A DNA stretch of 33,009 nt from positions 1 to 33,009 of IMG/VR virus record IMGVR_UViG_3300021432_000028; one strand, written 5' to 3'. A model generated the notes under the pieces. That model was given only the letters and a program-made list of their open reading frames with translations, made no database searches and was not told where the DNA came from. Of the stretch, positions 7,879 to 16,703 are shown one piece after another. Each line of letters begins with the position of its first letter. The first letter of the stretch is position 1. Source of the stretch: a virus. Position numbers and translations under genes: made by a program.

Positions 7879-8991
7879 ATGCCTCAGATGATCGGCAGCG
7901 CTATCTCGGCCAACTCTGCCAATGACTGGCAGCGGTACGAGCCCGCGCCCGCACCGTCCGTCGGACCTAACCTCGGCAACATAGCCGGCGGCGTAGGGGC
8001 GCTCATCGGCGGTGGGGGTCCCGCGACCGCGGCCGCCCTCTACGCGTCGATGCAGGGTGGTGGCGGCAACATCGGTAACCTCTCGCGCGGCGTCGCTGAT
8101 GCGAGCCTCGCCTACAGCGGCCTCAACCGGCTCACCGGCGGCGCGACCGCGAACGCCGGCGTCTCCGGCGGCCTCAGCACACTCGGCGGCGGCCTGCAGT
8201 TCCTCCAGGGGATCCAGCAGGGCGGCGTCCAGGGTTACGGCAGTGCCGCGGTCGGCGGCCTGCGCGCCGCGGCCGGCGTCGAGGGTATGCTCGGTAACTC
8301 CGGCGCAGCGGGCGCGCTCAGTGGCGCCGCCGGCTACGTCGCCGCGCCGCTCGCGCTATACAACGCGGTGGCGAACTATCAGTCCGGCGACACCGCCGGC
8401 GACACGATCCGTGGCGCCGAAGCTGGCGCGGCTATCGGCAGCATCGTCCCCGTCGTCGGCACGCTCATCGGCGGCGTGGTTGGCGGCGCGGTAGGCGCGA
8501 TCTCTTCCGCGTTCGGTAACGGCAAGGTGGACCCGGAGACCAACAACTGGCAGTCGTTCATCAACGCGACCGGCGGAGCGAACGCGAACCAGGCACAGGT
8601 CAGCAAGGCGCTTCAGGGCGCGTCCCCCGCGCAAGCGTTCAACCTGCTGGCCGGTGTGATGGACATCAAGGACGGCAGGATCCCGATCACGAACGCGTTC
8701 GGCCAGAAGGGCGAGACCAACGTCCTGAACGGGATGACGCAGCAGGTCAACAGCGCGATCTCGTCCGGCAAGCTCTCGAAGAACGCTACGCCGCAGCAGA
8801 TGTACAACCAGGTCGTGGCCCCGTGGCTCAACTCTAAGGGCGCGACCATCACGCCAAACACCGGCGGCCTGCAGCTCCAGAGCGTGCTCCAGAGCCTGCT
8901 CGGTAGCTGGCAGAGCGGCCAGCTAACAAACAAGACGGCGCTCACCTCTACAGGGTCAACCAACTCGTCGTTGCCGACGTTCGGCGGATAA
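7879..8991 (+). CDS. ejection-type internal virion protein with glycine-zipper membrane segment
   Basis: 370 aa. The N-terminal 120 residues are Gly/Ala-rich. Around residues 170-215 there is a long glycine-zipper stretch (GAAIGSIVPVVGTLIGGVVG and following) able to span or insert in a membrane. A polar C-terminal helical domain with NNWQSFINATGG and an AWLNSK-like region follows. This architecture fits a pilot protein that enters the host membrane during genome ejection. It lies between a gp7-like protein and further internal proteins, all co-transcribed. No precise homologue is claimed. Confidence 0.6.
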   Translation: MPQMIGSAISANSANDWQRYEPAPAPSVGPNLGNIAGGVGALIGGGGPATAAALYASMQGGGGNIGNLSRGVADASLAYSGLNRLTGGATANAGVSGGLSTLGGGLQFLQGIQQGGVQGYGSAAVGGLRAAAGVEGMLGNSGAAGALSGAAGYVAAPLALYNAVANYQSGDTAGDTIRGAEAGAAIGSIVPVVGTLIGGVVGGAVGAISSAFGNGKVDPETNNWQSFINATGGANANQAQVSKALQGASPAQAFNLLAGVMDIKDGRIPITNAFGQKGETNVLNGMTQQVNSAISSGKLSKNATPQQMYNQVVAPWLNSKGATITPNTGGLQLQSVLQSLLGSWQSGQLTNKTALTSTGSTNSSLPTFGG

Positions 8992-9001
8992 GGTACAACA
9001 C

Positions 9002-10942
9002 ATGGCAGATATTGCTCCTCAGCCCTTCATCAACTACGGTCTGTCCCAGGCGCAGCAGGGGCAGGCGCAGTCGTCGGCTGCTCTCCAGGGGCAGCAGGCG
9101 CAGGGCGCCGCGATGACCAACCAGATCACGGCCGCGTCGATGCCCATGATCATGCAGGCCCTCGATGAGGCGAACTCGTCCAGCTCGACCGCGGCCCAGA
9201 GCGGCACGGCCCCCAGCTCCCGCGCGGTCAGCGCGCGTAACCGCAGCGGCGTGAACGGCCAAAGCTCGTCCGATGATGACACCGGCACCGGTCACGGGTA
9301 CGACGGCGCGAGCATGGAGACCACACTACGCGATCAGAACTTCGTGCCGCCGTGGACGCAAGACGAACAGCAACAGCTGACGCAGTGGACGAAGTTGGCG
9401 GGATTGCCCGGCCCCGCCGGTGATATGGCTAAGGCGAGAGTAGCCGCGCTACAGGTGCGGCGTCAGGCACGCATGGAGAACGCTACCGCCCAGAACCAGA
9501 AAGCCATGGGCAACATGTACGACACGTGGGCCACGGCCTCGACTGCGCCCGATCCGCTGGTAGCGCTCGCGAGTGTGCCCGACGGGAAGGCGGTGGCATC
9601 ACAGATCGCCATGCGCCACGGCGCTGACGAAGACGGCGCGCGCGCCGAAGCGAAGGCGTTCCTCGAACACGGCGCGGCCGTGTCGCACCTGTACTCCGGC
9701 CGCCCGACCCACGACGTCAACGGACAGCTCGTGGACGACAAGACCTCACAGAACGTGGTAGGCCAGAACCAGGTCTACCGCGGATCAACCGCGGAACAGC
9801 TCGGCGAGGACCGGAAGTTTGCCGTAGGGCAGGTCGATGTCCCGACCACGTCCGGCACGCCGATCAAGATGTCGCGGCTGGACGCGCCCGTAGAGAACGG
9901 CGGCGTTCGTGGCGCCCACGGCGAGAAGATCACGGCCGACCAGTACGCGCTCCAGCAGGACCAAGCGCGCCGCAAACTAACATCCGCCCAGCAGGCCGCT
10001 GACCCAGGCGGCGCGCCCGTGCAGCCGCCACCGTCACCGTCCGCCGCCCCGGCGGTGCCGCAGCAGCCTGGGACCGCGACCACGCCCGCGGTGCCGGCCT
10101 CTGGCTCAACGGCCGTTGGACCCGCCGGCAAGCAGGCGGCGCTCCAGGCCAAGCACGCCGCCGCGCAGACACCGCCTCCGGCCGAGCAGTACGGTACCGC
10201 GCCACCGGTGGGCACGCCGGAGTACGGCCAGCGCATGCAGGTCGCGCTCGCGAACGCGAAGCCCGCTGAGTACGGCCCGAAGAACACACAGACTAGGGTC
10301 GGGATGCCCGTCGCCGGACAGGCCGAAGGGATCAAGACGTTCCAGGCACAACAGAAGGAGCTGCGCGAGTACGGCTCTGAGTTGGCGACGTCCTCGGACC
10401 AGTCGCTACAGAACTTCAACGCCGCGAAGCGATTGCTCGCTGGCGACACCACGTTACCCATCACGGGCGCCATCGGCGCCGCGCTACAGAAGGCGTCGGC
10501 CGCGCTCGGCATCCTCGACACCAACTCCGCGCGCGTCCGCCAGGAGGCCGCGAAGTACCTGGTGCAGGGCGCGGTCTCGGGACTGAAAGAGACCTACGGC
10601 TCCCGCCCCGGTGTGTTCGATGTCAAGATCAACGTCGAGAAGGCGTTCCCCAGCCTCGAAGGGATGGGCATCAATGAGGTGCGCAACCTGGTTGACTCTC
10701 AGATCACGCAGGCGCAGTACCTGAAGGACACCTCCCAACGTGCGACACAGTACGCGGACCGCGGGTACGAGCCCGGCAACTTCAAGACATGGAACGCGCG
10801 CTTCTTCCCGCGCGCGAACATCGTGACGCCGGCAAATAACGGTCCGCCAACCATCACGAGCCAAAAGGATTACGACGCGCTTAAGCCGGGCGACGCCTAC
10901 GTTGACTCGCAGGGTGCCTCCCACCACAAGGGCGGACGCTAA
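9002..10942 (+). CDS. large internal virion (ejection) protein
   Basis: 646 aa, ATG start preceded by an AAGG-type site. A Gln/Ala/Ser-rich N-terminus is followed by a helical region with charged residues, a Pro/Ala linker (about residues 330-400), and a conserved-looking C-terminal domain. That domain contains NFNAAKRLLAGDTTLPITG, a YLVQGAVSGLKETYG helix and FDVKINVEKAFPSLE. The last 25 residues (DYDALKPGDAYVDSQGASH and a KGGR end) match a short terminal motif I recall from other podoviral internal proteins. There is no lysozyme or transglycosylase catalytic motif that I can see. Its stop overlaps the next start (TAATG). Confidence 0.6.
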   Translation: MADIAPQPFINYGLSQAQQGQAQSSAALQGQQAQGAAMTNQITAASMPMIMQALDEANSSSSTAAQSGTAPSSRAVSARNRSGVNGQSSSDDDTGTGHGYDGASMETTLRDQNFVPPWTQDEQQQLTQWTKLAGLPGPAGDMAKARVAALQVRRQARMENATAQNQKAMGNMYDTWATASTAPDPLVALASVPDGKAVASQIAMRHGADEDGARAEAKAFLEHGAAVSHLYSGRPTHDVNGQLVDDKTSQNVVGQNQVYRGSTAEQLGEDRKFAVGQVDVPTTSGTPIKMSRLDAPVENGGVRGAHGEKITADQYALQQDQARRKLTSAQQAADPGGAPVQPPPSPSAAPAVPQQPGTATTPAVPASGSTAVGPAGKQAALQAKHAAAQTPPPAEQYGTAPPVGTPEYGQRMQVALANAKPAEYGPKNTQTRVGMPVAGQAEGIKTFQAQQKELREYGSELATSSDQSLQNFNAAKRLLAGDTTLPITGAIGAALQKASAALGILDTNSARVRQEAAKYLVQGAVSGLKETYGSRPGVFDVKINVEKAFPSLEGMGINEVRNLVDSQITQAQYLKDTSQRATQYADRGYEPGNFKTWNARFFPRANIVTPANNGPPTITSQKDYDALKPGDAYVDSQGASHHKGGR

Positions 10943-13758
10943 TGGCGTGGTCACCGCCGGCCGCCGACCGCGACTGGACGCCGCCAGCCGCCGACCGCGA
11001 CGACGCGGCCGACGTCACGACGCCGTCGGACGACGACTCGCCAGAGGCCGCCGAGGCTAAGGCCGCTATTTCCGGTGGGGACCTTTTGGGCAGCGTGGCC
11101 CGTGGGATAGCCGGCCAGACCTACGGTGCCCTCGCCATGGGCGGCAAGGCGCTCACCAACGCGCTCGGGGTCACCTCCGGCGACCCGATAGAGCAGTACC
11201 GCGCCGGCGCCGCCAGCGTACCGTCCGAACCGCTCACTCAGGGCGGCGCGGCAGCGGCCGGGGCCCTTGACCGCGGCATGGCCGCTGCGGACCGCCCCAT
11301 CGAGCGCGCCGAAGACTACATCGACCCGACCGGCAACCTTAAGGCCACCGCCCAGGACGTCGCCGAGCGCGGCAACGCTGTCGCCGCCCTCACGGGCGTG
11401 GTACCGGGTGTCGGCGCCGTGGTGGACGCGGCCGGCGCCGCGCGCGGCGCGCTTCGGGCCCGCTCCGCCGTCAAGACCGCCACCGAGGCGTCCGCCGCGG
11501 CCGAGGCCGCCCCCGCAGCCGCCGCCAAGGCGCACCTGGAGGCCAAGGGCGTCCCGGTCAACGGGGTGCCGGTGGAGGGTGCCCCCGGCAAGAGCGTGCC
11601 CGCCACGAGCCAGCAGCTCAACCAAGGCTACAACCGCGCGGTGCTCGCGCACGTCGGCGAGACCGGCGAGACCGCGCACGATCCCCTCGCCACTCTTCCG
11701 GCGGCGCGCGAGCGCATCGTCGGCGTGATGGACGACGTCGGCGCGCGCACGAACCCGCAGCTCGACACGCAGGCGGCGGGCGATATACAGCGGGTCCAGC
11801 GTACGATCCCCGGCCGCATGTCCGATGAGGCGGCCGCCCCGATACACCACAACATCGAGACCCTGATCGACGCGGCCGCCAAGAACGACGGCCACATCCC
11901 CGGCCCCCTCCTCCAGGAGGTCAACACGAACCTCCGCTCGCTCGAAGCCAACCCCGCGCTCGCGGAGACCGCGTCCGACATGCACGAGGCGCTCGGGGAT
12001 CTCGTGGGCCGCCACGCAGCCCCCGGAGACGTCGAGGCGCTCGCGACCGCGCGCAACCAGTACCGCGCGTTGAAGCAGATCGAGGGCTCGATCAATACGA
12101 CCACGGGCGACATCGACCCGAAGAAGTTGATGACCAAGCTCAGCGCGAAGAAGAACCGAAACCAGTCACTCTACGGCGCGGGCGACCAAGGACTGATGCA
12201 GACCGCGCGCGCCGGCGCCCGCGTGCTGCCCGACATGCACAACGCGCTCGCGGACGCGAAGAGCGGGCAACTGAGCACCGCCGACCGCGTGCGGGTCAAG
12301 CTCGCCAACCTAGTCGAGGGCGGTACGCTCGGACTCGTCGGGGCGCACACCGGCGGCCTTGGGGGCGTGGCGGCGGCCGTCGGCATCGAAGGTAGCGGAC
12401 TCGGCGGCCGGCTGCGCGCCGGCGTCGTACACGCCACCGGCGGCTCCTCGGCCGCGGCCGCGGTAGCGCGCGGCGATAGCCCGCTCGGCGCGCGCGTCGC
12501 CGGCGGCAAGATGCGCGGCGCGGTCGGAGACCTGAAACCCCCAAAAGCGGCGGCCGCCCCGGCGGCGAATCCGGGGGACGTCACCGCACGACACTGGACG
12601 AGGGTTGGGATTGATCCGAGCACGGGCGAGGTAAGCGACCGCGCCGCGTACGGGAAAGCGAAAGCAGACTACGCGGCCCACCGGGACACCGCCGGCGGCA
12701 AGATCATCAGCGCGGACACGGCCCGGGACCTGTCCCCCGACTACAACGCGTCCAAGGAGTCACGGGGCACCTTGGCCGCGGCCGTACACGAACCCTCGTC
12801 CGCGTTCGTGAAGCAGCTCTACAAGGATAAGCTGGCCGAGCCGGTACCGGCAGGCCAAGAGCGGCGCGTCCTGTTCACCGCGGGCGGTACCGGCGTGGGC
12901 AAGACCAGCGCCATCTCTGACGTACCGGCCCTCGCCGCGTTGCGCGACCGGGCGCACGTCGTCTACGACACGAACATGAACGGGCTCGAAAGCTCCCGGC
13001 AGAAGGTGCAGCAGGCGCTCGCGGCCGACCACGCAGTTGACATAGTGTACGTGGAGCGGGACCCTTACGACGCGTTCCGCAACGGCGCGCTCCCGCGGGC
13101 CGAGCGCCAGGGGCGCACGGTGCCGATACAGGCCCACATCGACACCCACTCGGGCGCGTACCCCACCGTACGGGCCCTAGAGCGCGAGCACAGCGCGGAC
13201 GGTCGAGTTAACGTAATCAGGCTCGACAACTCGCACGGGAAGGGGAACGCGCGGGTCGTCCCCTCCCTTGACGCCTTCGCAAAAAACAATCATAATCCTG
13301 ATGCGGCCACGTTGCGCCGCATAGCAAAGGACCAGCTAGACGCTGGAACTATATCGAGGAGAACCTATGACGGTACAACCCAAGACGTGCCAGTGCGGGG
13401 ACCCGCACTGCGAGCGGCACCGGAAGGTCAAGCAGCAGTACCTGTCCCCGGCCTGCCTGAAGGAGCTGGGGGACAAGGCCCCGTGGGGCCTGCGGATGGC
13501 GGCCGCTATGGCGGACAACCTGAACCGCCTCAACACGGAGTCACCGGCAATCCGCAAGGCGCGGGAGGAGCGGGAGGAGCGGGCCATGCGGGCCTGGAAG
13601 GCCAAGCACCAGCACGGGTAGGGCCACTCGGCGAGCGCGTCTTCGGCGGCAAGCAGCGCGGCGCGGTAGGGAATCACTCCGGCGCGTTCAGTCGAGCCAA
13701 CTCTGACATCACGGCAAGGAATCAGCGAGATGAAAATCAAAACGAACGTGCTGCGTAA
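10942..13758 (+). CDS. very large internal virion protein with C-terminal zeta-toxin-like kinase domain
   Basis: 938 aa. The N-terminus has a duplicated PPAADRD motif and Ala/Gly-rich helices (to about residue 200), followed by a coiled helical middle. From about residue 540 there is a zeta-toxin/polynucleotide-kinase-like domain. Its Walker A GGTGVGKTS is at residues 648-656 (Lys 654), with VVYDTNMNG as the likely substrate-side Asp motif, then DIVYVERDPYDAF and an IDTHSGAYPT segment. Zeta-type kinases phosphorylate UDP-sugars or nucleotides. In a protein of the ejection operon the domain would be delivered into the host. The last 130 codons overlap two small genes in another frame (13367-13621, 13730-13879), so the true C-terminus is uncertain. 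Confidence 0.65.
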   Translation: MAWSPPAADRDWTPPAADRDDAADVTTPSDDDSPEAAEAKAAISGGDLLGSVARGIAGQTYGALAMGGKALTNALGVTSGDPIEQYRAGAASVPSEPLTQGGAAAAGALDRGMAAADRPIERAEDYIDPTGNLKATAQDVAERGNAVAALTGVVPGVGAVVDAAGAARGALRARSAVKTATEASAAAEAAPAAAAKAHLEAKGVPVNGVPVEGAPGKSVPATSQQLNQGYNRAVLAHVGETGETAHDPLATLPAARERIVGVMDDVGARTNPQLDTQAAGDIQRVQRTIPGRMSDEAAAPIHHNIETLIDAAAKNDGHIPGPLLQEVNTNLRSLEANPALAETASDMHEALGDLVGRHAAPGDVEALATARNQYRALKQIEGSINTTTGDIDPKKLMTKLSAKKNRNQSLYGAGDQGLMQTARAGARVLPDMHNALADAKSGQLSTADRVRVKLANLVEGGTLGLVGAHTGGLGGVAAAVGIEGSGLGGRLRAGVVHATGGSSAAAAVARGDSPLGARVAGGKMRGAVGDLKPPKAAAAPAANPGDVTARHWTRVGIDPSTGEVSDRAAYGKAKADYAAHRDTAGGKIISADTARDLSPDYNASKESRGTLAAAVHEPSSAFVKQLYKDKLAEPVPAGQERRVLFTAGGTGVGKTSAISDVPALAALRDRAHVVYDTNMNGLESSRQKVQQALAADHAVDIVYVERDPYDAFRNGALPRAERQGRTVPIQAHIDTHSGAYPTVRALEREHSADGRVNVIRLDNSHGKGNARVVPSLDAFAKNNHNPDAATLRRIAKDQLDAGTISRRTYDGTTQDVPVRGPALRAAPEGQAAVPVPGLPEGAGGQGPVGPADGGRYGGQPEPPQHGVTGNPQGAGGAGGAGHAGLEGQAPARVGPLGERVFGGKQRGAVGNHSGAFSRANSDITARNQRDENQNERAA
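13367..13621 (+). CDS. small Cys/His (zinc-knuckle-like) protein overprinted in the end of the large gene
   Basis: 84 aa in the +1 frame relative to the 938-aa ORF. GAGGAGAA lies 4 nt before the ATG, a better ribosome site than most in the window. Nearly every codon ends in G or C, unlike the overlapping frame, which reads as Gly/Ala/Pro-rich filler. The N-terminus has a CQCGDPHCERH cluster likely to bind zinc. A soluble basic helical C-terminus follows (EEREERAMRAWKAKHQH). No family was recognised. It looks like a genuine gene inserted in, or overprinted on, the 3' part of the ejection-protein gene. Confidence 0.7.
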   Translation: MTVQPKTCQCGDPHCERHRKVKQQYLSPACLKELGDKAPWGLRMAAAMADNLNRLNTESPAIRKAREEREERAMRAWKAKHQHG

Positions 13759-13879
13759 CGCACCCCTCTCCGCTTGGCTATCCGGCAAGTCAAAGGCGCC
13801 TATCCAGCCAAAGGCGCCCAAGAACGCGAAGTTGATCAAGACTCGCGCTGATCTCACCCCGTTCCAAGGGATTCGATAA
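13730..13879 (+). CDS. 49-aa basic peptide
   Basis: The ATG is preceded by AAGGA with 9 nt spacing. The product is a short Lys/Pro-rich peptide (MKIKTNVLRNAPLSAWLSG at the start, a LTPFQGIR end). It overlaps the last 29 nt of the large ejection-protein ORF in another frame, and its stop TAA overlaps the ATG of the first fibre gene (TAATG). The tight coupling and ribosome site support translation. The function is unknown; it could be a small chaperone-like or regulatory peptide for the fibre genes, or simply a coupling ORF. Confidence 0.55.
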   Translation: MKIKTNVLRNAPLSAWLSGKSKAPIQPKAPKNAKLIKTRADLTPFQGIR

Positions 13880-14502
13880 TGACCGTCATCTCGCAGCTCT
13901 TCTACGACCCGTCCGCTCGCCCTCTAAGCGGCGGCCTCCCGCTGCCGCTCGGGTACTACAACTTCTACGTGTCGAGCACGACCACCCCGACGCCCGTGTA
14001 CCAGGACGCGGGCCTCACGACCCCGTTCCCGGCCACGACGCAGCCCATCGGCTCCGTCCCCGCCGGCAGCTACATGGTCCAAGCGGACGGCACCGGCACC
14101 TTCCCGCCGATCTACCTGAACCCCACGCTCATCTACCGGGTGCAGCTATACAACTCCAACGTCCAACTCCAGCGCGACGACGACCCAATCATCCCCGCGT
14201 TCCCCGTGACCGGCACCGGGCCGATCAGCTTCGACGCGCAGGGTGAGATGACGATCAACGCGCCGCTGCCCGGCGGGGTCGGCGTGACGCTGACGATTGC
14301 GCCGGCCGCGCTCCAAGCGCTCCTGCTCTCCGGGGTCGCCGCCGGCACGCCGGCGATGATCATCAACAACGCGATCTCGGTCGGCACACAGACCGCGACC
14401 TTCTCCGCCACCAACAAGCCCGGCTCCGGCACGACCGCGCCATCGAAGTGGCTCCCGATACAGTGCGACGGCTCGACCTACCTCTTGCCGCTGTGGCTAT
14501 GA
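13879..14502 (+). CDS. short tail-fibre-type protein
   Basis: 207 aa. The N-terminal domain carries the common fibre motif VYQDAGLTTPFPA ... ADGTGTFPPIYLNP ... YRVQLYN, found again in the next gene as VYQDAALATAF ... ADANGLFPPIYLDT ... YGVQFVN. The middle holds a TFSATNKPGSG segment and the C-terminus is KWLPIQCDGSTYLLPLWL. The two genes are clear paralogues in this part. This shorter one lacks the repeat and glycine-rich parts, so it may serve as a base or collar for the longer fibre. Coupled to the upstream 49-aa ORF by TAATG. Confidence 0.65.
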   Translation: MTVISQLFYDPSARPLSGGLPLPLGYYNFYVSSTTTPTPVYQDAGLTTPFPATTQPIGSVPAGSYMVQADGTGTFPPIYLNPTLIYRVQLYNSNVQLQRDDDPIIPAFPVTGTGPISFDAQGEMTINAPLPGGVGVTLTIAPAALQALLLSGVAAGTPAMIINNAISVGTQTATFSATNKPGSGTTAPSKWLPIQCDGSTYLLPLWL

Positions 14503-14503
14503 G

Positions 14504-16654
14504 ATGGCGTTCCCGGTAGCACGAACAGGGCTCCTACAGGTCGGCGTACCGTACCGCGACCCGCACGTCAGCCTCGGGACGACCGGGGCCGGGTGGTCGG
14601 TGCTGTTCTTCACCTCCGCCTCCAACTTCGTGACCCCGGCGAACGTCTACCAGGACGCCGCCCTCGCCACCGCGTTCTCCCCTACCGGGCAGGTGACCGC
14701 GGACGCGAACGGGCTCTTCCCGCCGATCTACTTGGACACGTCCGTGAACTACGGCGTGCAGTTCGTCAACGCCGCCATGGTCGTGCAGCGCCAGTACGTG
14801 CAGCACCAAGGCTCGCTTGCCAGCACCGGTAACGACGCCTCCACTGGCGCGGGCCAAGGGCTCAACCTCTCCGCCTTCAACGAGTACAACCTGCGCACCG
14901 TCGCCGGCGGCTCGGGCGCTGCGCTCACGGTGAAGGCGCAGGCACCGGCCGGTATCCCGCTGCGCTTGACCGCCACGAGCCCCGGCGCTCCGGCGCTCGC
15001 TATCAACAACACGGTGACCACCGGCGCCCAGACCGCGACCTTCACTGCGACCAATAAGCCGGGCGCGGGGCAGGTCACGGTGCTGCTCACGGTCGCACCT
15101 CCGCCCGGCGCCGGCTACGTCGGCGGCACCCTCACGGCGAACTGGCCGTACGCGACGATGTCGGCGACCGCCACCGTGACCTTAAGCACCGGGCAGGTTA
15201 TCAGCGGGGCCACGCTCACGAACGGCTCGACCACGTTCACGACCCCCAGCACCACCATCACCGGCGTACCCAACACCGCGATCTCTGTCAGCACCGGCAT
15301 AGGGCCGGTGGCGTGGTTGTCGTTCTCCTGCGACGGCTCGATCTACTACACGCCGCTGTGGCGCCTGGACGACTTCTTGCCGTTCGGAACTGCCCTGATA
15401 CCGGCGCAGGTGAACGGGCAGACGATCAGCGCGGCGACGGTCACGTTCAACGGCAACGGGTCCTCGTCCGTCACCGGCACGGGCGCGACGGTGGTGCCGT
15501 CGAGCTGGTACACGCCCAACCAGACCAACATCGGCTCCGGTTACTGGATCACGATCACCAAGACCGGCGGACTCGCCGGGCTAACCTTCAGCGCGGCCGC
15601 GAACACGAACATCACGAACGGCGGCCTGACCATCACCTCGAACGGCGCCGCGCAGATAACGGGCACCTACAACCTCTCGTCCAGCGTCACCGGCAGCCCA
15701 ATCGTCGCCAGCGGCACGATCACGCTCGCCGGCGGCAACGGCGTGCAGCAGACCAGTTACAGCGGCCCTGCGAACCTTGTGCTCGGCGGCGACGGCACCG
15801 CGACGATAGGCGGCGGCGGCGCGGCGCCCAACTGGTTCCTGCCGACAACGGGCAACACCGGCAGCGGGTACTGGATCAACATCACGCGCACGGGCGGCTC
15901 GACCGGGACCAACTTCTCGGTGGCGCAAGGGTCGTGGGTAAACATCACCAACGGCGGCCTGACGATTGGCCTTACGGGCGGCGGCACCAACGCCAGCGGC
16001 ACCTACCAGATCGCCACCAACTCAAGCGGCACGCAGCTCGTCGCCAACGGCACTATCGCGCTAACGCAGTCCTTTACCCCCGTCACCAACACCTACAATA
16101 GCGCGGGTACCTTCACCGAGACGATCCCGAACGGCGCTACCACGGTCGTTATCGAAGACTCGGGCAGCTCGGGAAACGGCGGCAACGGCGCCAACGGGAA
16201 CAGCCCGCCGCACAATGACTGGGGCGGCGGAGGCGGCGCGAGCGGATCCTACTGCCGTACGTCGTTCAGCGTCGGCTCGCAGAACGGGAAGTCGTTCACG
16301 GTAGTCGTCGCCGCGGCTAGCTCGGGCGCGTCGTCCACGGTAACTCAGAACACGGTCACCGGCTTCGCCAAGATGACCTCACCGGGCGGCGTCGCGGGGT
16401 CCAACGCGACGTCTACGGGCGCCGGCAATGCGGGCGCGGGCGCGGCGGCACCGGCGATTGCAACCGGCGGCACCGCGCAGAACACCGCCGGCAACGCCGG
16501 AACAGCGGGCGGCCCGGGCAACGGCGGGACGGGCGGCTCGGCTATAGTTGGCGTCAACGAGACCGGGCCGAAGGGCGGCAACGGCGGCGACGGCTCAGGT
16601 AACGTGGGCCACACGAACGGCGGCGCCGGCAAGATCGTCTTCAAGTACACATAA
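14504..16654 (+). CDS. long tail fibre / adhesin with tandem repeats and Gly-rich tip
   Basis: 716 aa. The N-terminal fibre domain (about residues 1-130) is shared with the preceding gene. A TFTATNKPGAG segment follows, then WLSFSCDGSIYYTPLW near residue 270. From about residue 300 to 520 two copies of a roughly 109-aa domain occur, each with a GSGYWI(T/N)IT motif and a NITNGGLTI motif. The last 180 residues are extremely rich in Gly, Asn, Ala and Ser (for example GGNGANG and GGGGGASGSY), like glycine-rich receptor-binding tips. It probably binds the host surface. It is the last late gene before the convergent terminator. Confidence 0.7.
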   Translation: MAFPVARTGLLQVGVPYRDPHVSLGTTGAGWSVLFFTSASNFVTPANVYQDAALATAFSPTGQVTADANGLFPPIYLDTSVNYGVQFVNAAMVVQRQYVQHQGSLASTGNDASTGAGQGLNLSAFNEYNLRTVAGGSGAALTVKAQAPAGIPLRLTATSPGAPALAINNTVTTGAQTATFTATNKPGAGQVTVLLTVAPPPGAGYVGGTLTANWPYATMSATATVTLSTGQVISGATLTNGSTTFTTPSTTITGVPNTAISVSTGIGPVAWLSFSCDGSIYYTPLWRLDDFLPFGTALIPAQVNGQTISAATVTFNGNGSSSVTGTGATVVPSSWYTPNQTNIGSGYWITITKTGGLAGLTFSAAANTNITNGGLTITSNGAAQITGTYNLSSSVTGSPIVASGTITLAGGNGVQQTSYSGPANLVLGGDGTATIGGGGAAPNWFLPTTGNTGSGYWINITRTGGSTGTNFSVAQGSWVNITNGGLTIGLTGGGTNASGTYQIATNSSGTQLVANGTIALTQSFTPVTNTYNSAGTFTETIPNGATTVVIEDSGSSGNGGNGANGNSPPHNDWGGGGGASGSYCRTSFSVGSQNGKSFTVVVAAASSGASSTVTQNTVTGFAKMTSPGGVAGSNATSTGAGNAGAGAAAPAIATGGTAQNTAGNAGTAGGPGNGGTGGSAIVGVNETGPKGGNGGDGSGNVGHTNGGAGKIVFKYT

Positions 16655-16690
16655 AAAAGAGGGCCGCTCACAGCGGCCCCAAGTTTCTCC
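16651..16690. terminator. terminator between convergent late and early regions
   Basis: An 8-bp perfect stem (GGGCCGCT at 16661-16668, AGCGGCCC at 16672-16679) has a 3-nt loop. Read leftward it is followed by TCTTTTTTAT, a classic T-tract, so it should end transcription of the early operon. Read rightward it is followed only by CAAGTTTCTC, a weaker tail, so it may also end late transcription. It starts 6 nt after the last late stop codon. Confidence 0.85.
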
Positions 16691-16703
16691 TCACCACGTC
16701 AGT

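Noticed and set aside
10951-12015. 354-aa - strand ORF opposite the large ejection gene
   Set aside because: It is a GC-rich antisense shadow of Gly/Arg/Val composition; no ribosome site or domain.
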